A stretch of DNA of 64,000 nt. Source: Miscanthus floridulus. Taxonomy: Eukaryota > Streptophyta > Magnoliopsida > Poales > Poaceae. The translations under genes were made by a program, and so were the position numbers. The notes under the pieces were generated by a model. The model had not been told where the DNA came from. It worked only from the letters and a program-made list of their open reading frames with translations, and did not search any database. The stretch spans positions 10,922,386 through 10,986,385 of the forward strand of contig NC_089593.1 in NCBI RefSeq assembly GCF_019320115.1, in the 5' to 3' direction. Of this stretch, positions 55,210 through 64,000 are shown piece by piece. Position 1 is the stretch's first letter; every line of letters starts with the position of its first letter.

Positions 55210-56955
55210 TGAAATTTTAGAGTGCTTGAGAAAAATTAGAGCCGTCCATTTGGATAGATCTAATGGCTATAAAATAAGAAGAACCAATACAGAGAAACTT
55301 AAGTTGTGGGCTGGAACCAAAATTATGTGGGTTAGGAACTAGTTGTAAATTAAATCTTAAGGGTAGAATAGTAGTTTCGCATCTTAGAAGTTGCACTTTT
55401 ATCTTCTAGTGCGATCTCTCGTTCTCTCATGTCTCCTGCAGGATCTCTTCGAGCGCGGGTGGCGCGGCAGCCTCCGGTGGACACGGCTCACAGGGCACGT
55501 GCTCTGGTGTGGAGGCTCCCCGACGCGTGCCGCCCCTGGTGGGCGGTCCCCGCAGCCAAATAATACATGCATCCAACAAATCCCCTTGGCTTCAAGTTTT
55601 GGCGCTGTTGAAGAATGGTTCAAGGTCATAAGCAATGAAAATGTCAATCTACAGTTTACTAATGCGATTATCAGATCTGCAGTAGGAGGCGCATCAGACA
55701 GATGTCAGTATTCTCTACTTGGCCTCAGATGTATGAATCGTGGAGGCCAAATAAGGGCCTGTTTGGTTCAAAGCTGCTAATTTTTAGCCAGCTAACGCAG
55801 TTGCTAAACTTTAGTCACTCCTGTTTGGTTGGGTGGACTAAAAGGGACTAAACCTGACATCATGATGTGTGGGATGACCAAAACACCCCCCCACAGCACA
55901 TGTCTTCTTCCCCACCGGCGAGGGCCTGCGCATCCTCGAGCTGGAGTTGCGGGCGTCGGAGCGCCTGATCCGCCACCCGCCCACCGAATCTAGATCTCGT
56001 AGTGGTGGAGCTCGTCGGATCTGCCACCCGCTCGCCTGATCCGCCACCCACTCGTCGATGGAGGGAGCTCGTCGGAGGGGCGGGCGCCTCCACCGGATCC
56101 GCAGGGCCCACGCCGCCAGCCTCGCCCTCCACTGGATCTGCCTTGCCCGAGGTAGAGACGCTGAGGTGGCATCAAGGTGGAGGTGGAGGAGCTCACCGCC
56201 GCTGACCCCTTGCTCCGAGAGAGAGAGAGAGAGAGGCACCGTCGCGGTGATGGAAGGGAAGGGGGGGCGTCGCGGTTGAGGAGGAAGGGAAGGGGCGCTA
56301 GCGAGGGGCACGGCGGGAGGAAGGGCGGAGGATACGGGAGAGAAGGGATGGGGGTAGGGACCAGGGAGTGCATTGATGAGGGGCGCCCCTGTACTTTTGG
56401 CCTTTTAGTTCCATTTAGCAACCCCTTGATGACTAGTCGGCTAAATGTCCTTTTAGTCCCATTTAATTATAGTGTTTAGGTAAAATAAAAGTGACTAAAT
56501 GGGACTAAAATTAACCAGCTAAACATTAACAGCCCAAACCAAACACCCTTAAGTGCAGGCAGGTGATAGGAGGAGGCAGGCTACCGAGCCCCTACCGGCC
56601 AAATTGATGACCTGCAGCTGCAGGTCGCCAGGCCGCAGCAGATGGCTGGTGCAGAGCTCGTGCAGGTTGCCGGCGGTGACCCCTGGTGGTGGCCCCAACA
56701 AACGGTCGGTTGCGAGCTCCTCTAGTTAGCCGGTGGTGATCCTCAAACAGGTGGCGCCGGCAGTAGTGTGCCCCCTGCAGGCTTGAGGCGGCGGCGAGCC
56801 CTTCCCAGATGCTTGCAGCGTTCAGTTCGTCAGAAAGAAAAAAGATGTTGGAATGCCCAAATTACCCTTATTTACTTTTAATTAACGAGAAAACTTCACG
56901 GGCTCCCGATCACCGTAACAAACCTCATATTTTGAAACTATTTTATCATACCTTA
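55210..56955. other. Unassigned insertion in unit 2
   Basis: Absent from unit 1, where the flanks are nearly adjacent (about 42525-42535). Contains exon-like stretches (for example VEEWFKVISNENVNLQFTNA at 55600-55660), GC-rich sequence at 56580-56820 and a nested PIF/Harbinger-like element. Class of the outer insertion not determined. Confidence 0.5.
55755..56548. mobile_element. PIF/Harbinger (Tourist-like) element with GC-rich cargo
   Basis: Ends GGGCCTGTTTGGTTC and AACCAAACACCC, bordered by TAA and TTA. AT-rich subterminal parts (TTTTAGTCCCATTTA) flank a GC-rich core (55890-56330) that may be captured sequence. No transposase. Confidence 0.55.
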
Positions 56956-57114
56956 TGTCTCATTATGTGGATGTGATCATGTCTATCTCCTGTTTATGCT
57001 AGTTTAGATCAGTTTCATGTACATTTTTATTAGTTTGTTTTGAGGATGATCTTAATCCTCATTTTTTTTATATGAATGGTATTAGTATAGGCATTTCTTC
57101 CCTCCTTTCCTCAA

Positions 57115-57530
57115 AGGAGAAGAGAAGCTGGGTGCCGGGTACTACTGATGCTCACATGCATGCTTTGCAGGTTGAATGGCAATTTTTTTTTGTTTATCAA
57201 TAAAGAGTACCATTAATTCCCGATGTCAAACAGAGAATCAATCACCATGCTTACCCTTGACTGGTTCTTCCTCGAGTACCAACAAGCCATGCAGACGAAG
57301 TTCATTGAACAGCACTGCATGCGTATGAGATCTGAACTTCTGTAGGAGCGTCAACTTGTGACGTAAACTTTGCATTGTAACGCGACGACTGGAGCAGGAT
57401 CGTAGAGCTAATAAGTAATTAATCCTCTTTATATATATATATCAACTTGTAACATGTTGCAAGATGCCTTCGGTGAAAAGTCTCATTTGTAGTCTATCTT
57501 ATATGTACTCCACTCTATAATATACCAGTT
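57115..57530 (+). promoter_or_regulatory. Upstream block of the third Cys-rich gene position (gene absent)
   Basis: Homologous to 43969-44345. Homology stops near 57530, before the TATA position. The downstream block resumes at 61256, so the gene itself is gone and a CACTA element occupies the place. Confidence 0.7.
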
Positions 57531-57689
57531 AGAATAAATCTACAGCCACACAACAAATGTCTGCTCCACAGTCATGACCTATGCTACATTCACACCTATG
57601 AATGCACCCAGAAAATATAACACCATTAAAACGGATGCACTAGATTATCTCTTAGTCATTCTCTCTCATTATTCATCCAAATTCAACGG

Positions 57690-58720
57690 CTCATGTTTAG
57701 TGTGTCTGCACATCGCCAGGCAGGGACGCCACCGAACCAGGTGGCTCACACGATGGAGCGGCTGTGCCGTGCGGTCGGCTCATCGCGTACATCCGGCTCG
57801 GCGCGGACAGCCTCCTCGACACCCTCTTCGTCCCCGGCGGCGCGCCCCCGTACAGCTTCCCCTGGCATGTCGACAGGATGGAGCGTGTTGTCGTCAAAGA
57901 GGAGCCCGCCATGCGCCTCCGCTTCCAGGACCTCTGCGCCCCCGGCAGGTACCAGGCTACCAGCCCCCATCATCTCATCCCGCCCTAACACCTCCGTTCT
58001 CCCTTCCCTCTCGATCCGGGAGGTTAGGGATAGTTCATCTCGCTTTCTATACACCGAAGAAAACTCGGTTGCGTTTTACTGACTGTAGACAAATGTAAAA
58101 AATTTACCCAAAACAGCACCGACACTTCTTTGCTGATGAGAGATTCAACGTAGCACCTTTGATATTGTCTAACTGATGTTCGTGAAATTGGTAACTGTGG
58201 TCCGGAATTGCTTTGCTTTAGGGATTGGGTTGGTCACTCTACGTACTAAAATATGTCATTGTTTTTTCAGCTATGCCAACTTTATTAGTGTTATGTCAGA
58301 ACTTGGATCTACTTTGTGGTTGTTCTTAGTTTTTTGAGTTACTGTTGTCTTATACATTGCTCAGGCTTTCGATTGTTGAGGTACTGTAAAGATTGGACAT
58401 CATTGGTTCTATTTACACATGTTAACTGTCCTGTTGAGTGTGTACCTGTAATTTGGACTTGTTGGATCATTCCAGCCCAATTGGTCTGTATATCTTCAAT
58501 TTCAATTAGCCTGCTGTTTTATTTGGCTGTTTAATATTCTTCCATACTCCCTTATTCTGGTATGTGTATTTCAGAATTATACCAACGTTGTGGCTATTCT
58601 TCATGGGTTCACACATACGGTTTATTTTGGAGGAGAAACTCGATGCTTCTTGGTCTTGAAACATGGAAGCTGAGAGCTTATCAAAGCAAGGTTAATGACC
58701 AGAGTTGTAACAATTATTAT
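57690..58720 (+). other. Exon-like fragments of an unidentified gene
   Basis: 57764-57950 reads GRLIAYIRLGADSLLDTLFV then PWHVDRMERVVVKEEP, GC-rich and ending at a possible donor (CAGGTACC). About 800 bp further on, YTNVVAILHGFTHTVYFGGE appears after an AT-rich stretch ending in a pyrimidine/CAG-like site. Together they look like exons separated by an intron, perhaps captured by the CACTA element. I do not recognise the protein. Confidence 0.4.
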
Positions 58721-58976
58721 ATCAGACTTAGTGGCTGTCAACTTATTGATTGCCTGGTTATTTTGCAGTACATCTTGCACACATGTATATTATGTTTTTA
58801 TATAGTTATGGTTTATTGACAAAGAAAAAAGTGGCGTGGATGAACACCAATGATATTGTTAACTGAGCCAGTTTTTATATGCAGCTTAATGGGGCTATAG
58901 AGCACAATATTTTTATTACATATGCAGATCAGTATTATGGATGAAGACGTAGAGCCAGAAGAGGCCCCCGCCCTCA

Positions 58977-60710
58977 ATGAAGAAGAAAGTCAACCGTCGT
59001 AAAACAAAGCCCCCTCTAGAGAAGCTACCTTATGAGAAATCTGAAGAGGAATCAAAAGCGGCGGCAGAAAAAGATTTGGATAATTGGCGGAAAAGTTTAG
59101 AAGAATCAAACGCAAGGAGGTTGGAACTTCAGAAAAGCCCGCCAAAGCCGCACTACATAGCTCGACGAGAACTAAGAAAAAAAATCAATGAGCGTGAGAA
59201 AAAGTAGCGTGATGCACGTAAGCCCTCGCCATTATCGTACTATGAACGCTCTCTTGACAAGTCATATAAGGCGTCGCTGAAAGCAAAGAGAGAAGGGAAA
59301 GATGTTGCACAGCTCAGGCAGCTATCTAAGCAATCTATTGACCCGCTAGTTGTTGAGGGTGATTTCACAAACGCACAAGACGGTCCAATAAATAAGGAGG
59401 CACTAGAAGACTTCATGGCCACTATAGGTCTCACAGCTGAACAACTCATGGGTGGAGCATCAATACCAACAGGCGACTATGATATTTATCGGACCTATAT
59501 GTATGGCCAGAGTCTTGTCAACCCTAGGTACTACTACTCATCACTGGGTATGTAGATGTTCTTGTTGAACAAGTGGTACTTAAAAGTGACCAAGAATGAT
59601 AAAGCAGCATGGCTTGTTGACAGAGTGAGACCAGAGCATTGCTTGGGCTATGACGTTATACATATTGAGTTCAATGAATTACACCAACTATTAAACCAGG
59701 ACGCTCTTGACAAATCTCTTGTTAGCTGTTGGTGTATGTAAGTGATTATTTCTACAATTGAATTGAAGTAACTTGCATGTTAGTTCGTTGTTCATATATA
59801 GTTATCCTCACACTATATATTGTACTATATATATGCAGATATGAGATGCTGAAACTAAAGAAAAAAGCGATGACTGAGGTTGGTTTCATTGATCCGAATC
59901 GCGTATTCAAGGACAGGGTTACTCCATATGATAAATGGCGACCTCAAGTGGAGAAGTTTCTGTTCACGTTCTTAGATAAGAACGCTGATAAGACACTAAT
60001 ACTCTTCCCATACGGCTTCAAGTGAGTGTGAATGTCTTGTACCCATTTTATTTTGCTTACCCCATGTTGACTTTAGTTAATGAGTTATGCCTACGTATAA
60101 ACATGTAGCTTTCACTAGGTACTGCTGGTCATCGATATGACCAGAAATCGGGTAAAAATCTGACTTAGTGACAAAACCCAAACCAGATTACCAAGAAATC
60201 CTCGATATACTCTAGTGGTAATTTTGGTCTCGTACACATTGTATACTCTCTTATGCCATTTTAATGATATAACTCTATTTATTTATTTTGTTGAGCGGGG
60301 CTTGGAAAACGTTCAATGAGAAACACCATTATGGTAATTGGGAAGTGCCTCAGCATATAGTCCAATACCTAGTAAGTACTAGCTAGGTCACCGCATCTTT
60401 ATTTAGTTCAATTCATTACTACCATGCTTCATTAGTTGATGATAAATCTTTTTCTCATAAAGTGGTGTCTACAGCAGGGATCAAGGAACAACTTATGTGG
60501 ATACTATGCCTGCGAGTTCCACATGGAGTACTCAAGGAGAACAAGTGAAAAGATACTCGAATTATGTAAAAATATACACAATTTATTTATTACCATTGTG
60601 TCGATATATATAATCATTTATATAGTCATACTTTTGCTTTCATTCGAATTGAAGATTGAATGGAGGAAACAAAAGGTCCTGCGATGTGACCAGATCAAAG
60701 CAATTTAAGA
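58977..60710 (+). pseudogene. CACTA ORF2 with Ulp1-like (C48) protease region
   Basis: The basic N-terminal region KKKVNRRKTKPPLEKLPYEK, then FMATIGLTAEQLMGG, WYLKVTKNDKAAWLVDRVRP, VTPYDKWRPQVEKFLFTFLD, AWKTFNEKHHYGNWEVPQH and QGSRNNLCGYYACEFHMEYS follow the order of the grass CACTA second ORF, whose C-terminus resembles Ulp1 cysteine proteases. Exons: about 58950-59740, 59840-60024, 60290-60372 and 60474-60560. In-frame TAG stops at 59205 and 59553 break the first. The Cys of CGYY is kept here, unlike the relics at 788 and 17774. Confidence 0.75.
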
Positions 60711-61255
60711 GGTATTGTCAGGATTTCTTTTGAAGTAGGTCATAGATCCCAAGGGCGCGTACTATTATGACCCTAAAGAATTCATACCTAGTAGCCAAAC
60801 GACGAAAGATTAGGGTTGCAAAAAATCCCAAGGACATGAGTACATTTGTGACTTTATTATATATGTACATATTTCATGCATGCACAACCTCTTGAAATAT
60901 TTGTATAGATATAGGTTCATACATTTTAGTGTGTTTTTTTTGTATAATGCTCGAACAAAAAAGAACTGAATTGAAAAGAAACCATAAAATGAAAAGGAAT
61001 GAGATGGAAAAAAAGAACCTTTAGTACTGGTTAGAAACACCAACCGAGACTAAACGTGCTAGCCCCGGTGCAATGTCTAGGGGCCATTTAGTCCCGATTG
61101 GTAATAGCAACCGGGACTAAATGTCCACTTTCAGTCCTGGTTCCTAGAACCAGGACTAGAGGGGGGGCTTTAATCCCGGATTCGTAATCCCGGTTGGGAA
61201 ACCGTGACTAAAGAGGGTTTACCAACCAGGATTGCAACCGAGTCCCGCTCTAGTG

Positions 61256-62410
61256 TTATAAGCCTTCTATCAAAAATAAAGCAACATGAGCTTTGAAGAA
61301 TTCTCTGTTTACTACTCTTGTGTGTATGTCCGATGATCATCTATCACTGTTACAGTGCAAAATCAAAGTGAGGCGACTCAATTCGCAGCCACACCTCTGC
61401 TATGACCTCCATGGGACACAACAATTTATTAGCTTGCCCTTTCAAGCCTCCGAGAAGGGACATTTTAGAAGTGGTATAAGTGAGATCCATTTCTATAAAC
61501 GCACACTACTATTTGCAGAGGCAGCTCTATTAATGAGGTCCAGTATATAAAGTAGCCTCCTCTCCTTCCTCGTTGTCGCGACAGAATTGTAGCATGCGAA
61601 GGAATGAAGGGAATGCTCCAAGCAATCACAAAATTGCAAATGTAAGTGAAAGATTTTGCTCTTAATTTTTTGGAAGGAGGAAACTTATCTAGAAGATAAG
61701 GCACACCAATCCTAACATCTTTTTGAAGGTTTAGCGTTAGATTACTTGATTAATTAGGTTCTTGAGTTTCTATCTATTTGCATGGTTTGAGACAATTATA
61801 AATGAAATCAGACCAAATCTTTGAAGGTCCTAGGTGAATTTAGTAGGGGAATAAGATCATACCCTTGTTTGTGGCCATGTCTTGATTTTTATAGTCTATT
61901 ATCTAGTTTTTGAATAGGGATTTACATTGGGCTCTATGACTAGATCTAGATCTAAAATTATTTTGTTAGTCATTAGTTTGTGACGAATACCTGTACTTAG
62001 GGTACCCTCACCCGCCTTGGTATAGGTGACTTCATACGCTGCCGAGTTCGTACTCTATGGAGTTTGTATGTAGCAGAGTTCCGAAGGACCTATTTGGGCG
62101 GAGAAACTCAGGTTAGGGTCCACTAACTTTCAGCGGCCCTCGGGCCCGGCGCCCGTAGGACGCTACTACCCGAACAATCTCCATCGTGGGGATCTGACCC
62201 CATTGAACTCAACAACTCCTTCAAGGATGGAGACGCCTGAGCATCACATACACGGGGAACTAGGCTGGTGTATCCTTCTACCGGAATGGTCAAAAGGCTG
62301 TCAGTCATATGTAGTGACATTGAAAGCATCTAGGCCCCTTTTTGGGTTTTGGTAATTAATGACAATACCTGTGGACTAACATTTTATTGAGAAATGAAGG
62401 TTATAAGTTA
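61256..62410 (+). repeat. Downstream block of the duplicated locus, unit 2
   Basis: Matches 45352-46748 without the hAT MITE. Includes the LTR 5' fragment starting TGAAAGCATCTAGGCCC near 62320. Small open frames are not conserved between the units, so no gene is called. Confidence 0.7.
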
Positions 62411-62654
62411 GCCCTTGTTTAGTTCGCGAAATTTGGAATTTGGGGCTACTGTAGCACCTTCGTTTTTATTTGGCAAATAGTGTCCAAACATTGACTAATT
62501 AGGCTTAAAACGTTCGTCTCGCAATTTCCCACCAAACTGTGCAATTAGTTTTTCTTTTTGTCTACATTTAATACTCCATGCACGGGCCGCAAACATTCGA
62601 TGTGACAGGTACTGTAGCAACTTTTTGGACTTTGGAGTCTAACTAAACAAGGCG
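62411..62654. mobile_element. Tourist-type MITE (PIF/Harbinger)
   Basis: GCCCTTGTTTAGTT...AACTAAACAAGGCG with TTA on both sides (62408-62410, 62655-62657). Unit 1 has the empty site at 46746-46748. 244 bp. Confidence 0.9.
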
Positions 62655-63062
62655 TTAGGACCATACGGATGCTTTGAGCAAAACATTGGTGTTATGGTGA
62701 AAGATGGCATGGATGGATGGTGAAGAGCTGAAGGCGAAGATATATGATAGGGTTTATGCTTCAATGGCCAAAGGTGATAGTCAACACAAAGAAGTTGGTT
62801 CCGGTTTTATAGGTTGAGGGACCCTTTGGAACGCAGGAATTGTATAGGAATTTCACGGGAGTCCGTTCATGTTCCACAAGAAAAACAAGATCCTATGTTC
62901 CAAAGGGAGCCTTGAATGGTAGAAAAAGTTTTGGTTATCACTGACAAGTAGTGTTCAGATCCCGATCTAGAAGAGATGAGAATCAATCACCGTACTAGTG
63001 GCCGGCCCATGCCCCCATGGTTTGACCCTTGACTGCTTCTTCCTCGAGTACCAATTAACTAA

Positions 63063-63305
63063 GGGCGTGTTTAGTTCCGAAAATTTTTGGCTTTTGGCTA
63101 CTGTAGCACTTTCGTTTTTATTTAACAAAAATTGTCTAATTATGGACTATTTAGGCTTAAAAGATTCGTCTCACGATTTCTCGGCTAACTGTGTAATTAG
63201 TTTTTTTTTTCGTCTACATTTAGTACTCCATGCATGTGCCGCAAGATTCGATGTGACAGTTACTATGCAAAAATTTTTGGTTTTTGGGTGGAACTAAACG
63301 GGGCC
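63063..63305. mobile_element. Tourist-type MITE
   Basis: GGGCGTGTTTAGTTCC...GGAACTAAACGGGGCC between TAA trinucleotides. Unit 1 lacks it near 47325. 243 bp. Confidence 0.85.
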
Positions 63306-63576
63306 TAAGCCATGCATGCACAAGTTCATTGAACAGTACCGCGTATCTGAAGGAACGTTAACTTCTGACTTCTGACGCAAACTTGCAACGCGACGACTGG
63401 AGCAAGATAGAGATAATAAAGTAATCCTCGATCTATACGTCAACTTGTAACACGTTGCGAGATGCCTTCGTTGAAGTCTCAAATGTAGTCTAAACTAGAT
63501 GTTTATATAGTATAATAAACTAGCTATAGCCTATATATAGCTAGGGCTTCTAATGGTCGATGCATGCCCAAGTTTA

Positions 63577-63817
63577 GGGCCTGTTTAGTTCATCCCAAAA
63601 CACCAAATTTTTCAAGATTCTTTGTCACATGAATCTTTGAACGCATGCATGAAGTATTAAATATAAATAAAAAATAAAACTAATTACACAGTTTAGACGA
63701 AATCCACGAGACAAATCTTTTAAGCCTAATTAGACTATGATTGAACACTAATTGTCAAATAACAACAAAAACACTACCGTGCCTATTTTACCAAAAATTT
63801 TAAAACTAAACTGAGCC
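63577..63817. mobile_element. Tourist-type MITE next to a TATA box
   Basis: GGGCCTGTTTAGTT...AACTAAACTGAGCC, flanked by TTA and a degenerate TCA. It ends 8 bp before TATAAAAA (63826). The intact gene copy has no insertion there. Confidence 0.8.
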
Positions 63818-64000
63818 TCAGTGCCTATAAAAAGCTAGCATGATACAGGGGCACCGATATAGTCAATTGACCTTGCCTGTTTGCCCGTCTCCATTTGTAG
63901 CATCATCTCGATCGTGTCATCTGTACATCCTCATATATTCTATTTCTAGCTAGCTAGTAGCTCCTCATTGGTTCTCGTGTCATCCCTCCGTTTTAATATA
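63818..64000 (+). promoter_or_regulatory. Promoter and leader of a fourth Cys-rich gene copy
   Basis: TATAAAAA at 63826-63833, then the family leader (CACCGATATAGTCAATTGACC, CTCCATTTGTAGCATC, CGATCGTGTCATCTG). The intact gene has its ATG about 136 bp after the TATA box; here the leader is longer and the start codon must lie beyond 64000. Confidence 0.7.

Larger units (their letters stand above)
57531..61253 (+). mobile_element. CACTA (En/Spm) element, 3' part with ORF2
   Basis: The right end is clear: GGGACTAAA/TTTAGTCC repeats at 61020-61230 and a terminal CTCTAGTG at 61253, followed by TTATAAGCC, which continues the gene-downstream block (45352 in unit 1). No matching CACTA start is recognisable on the left and no TPase was found, so the element is truncated or rearranged. 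Confidence 0.65.
55022..64000 (+). repeat. Tandem duplication unit 2 (continues past window)
   Basis: Homologous to unit 1 from 41447 on, with its own insertions: 55210-56955, about 57531-61253, and Tourist MITEs at 62411, 63063 and 63577. Confidence 0.8.

Overview
This window reads as nuclear DNA of a panicoid grass, probably Andropogoneae (Saccharum, Sorghum or Miscanthus type). That is inferred from GC-rich host exons, dense nested LTR retrotransposons, CACTA elements with TTTGCCGAGTG subterminal repeats, Stowaway and Tourist MITEs, and Sirevirus-like LTRs with CCGGAC/GTCCGG palindromes. Species is not decidable from sequence alone. Most open frames are transposon-derived or chance.

Layout. 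1-20 kb: a 3 kb segment (121-3170) is repeated at 17122-20153; both copies carry the same two Stowaway MITEs, a (TA)n tract and decayed CACTA Ulp1-like exons. Between them lie a copia 3' end with LTR (3165-3743), a complete gag-only retroelement on the minus strand (5803-12170, target duplication CCTAT) and an intronless R2R3-MYB gene of subgroup 1 (13031-13951, minus). 20-32 kb: old LTR and LINE remnants, then a minus-strand ALG14 gene (N-glycan assembly) whose five coding exons can be followed from 29917 to 23115. Its last exon is split by a solo LTR that itself holds a second solo LTR of the same family, and its second coding intron holds a Mutator element with GC-rich cargo. A TFIIA-gamma exon fragment sits just upstream on the same strand. 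32.6-38.4 kb: a complete but inactivated chromovirus-type Ty3/gypsy element (target duplication ACTAT) with a hAT MITE in its 5' LTR.

41.4-64 kb: a tandemly duplicated locus of a secreted, proline-rich/cysteine-rich protein gene. The first unit has one intact gene (44499-45143) and the promoter stub of a second. The second unit begins near 55022; its first gene has been replaced by a CACTA element, and the promoter of its second gene runs off the window at 64000. Comparing the two units reveals many insertions with matching empty sites: a MULE, a CACTA element, a hAT MITE, Tourist MITEs and a second gag-only retroelement (47664-54072, target duplication GTAGG).

Only the MYB and the Cys-rich gene look intact. 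The main novelties are the ALG14 copy broken by nested solo LTRs, the gag-only Sirevirus-like family and the decaying tandem array of an uncharacterised secreted Cys-rich gene.
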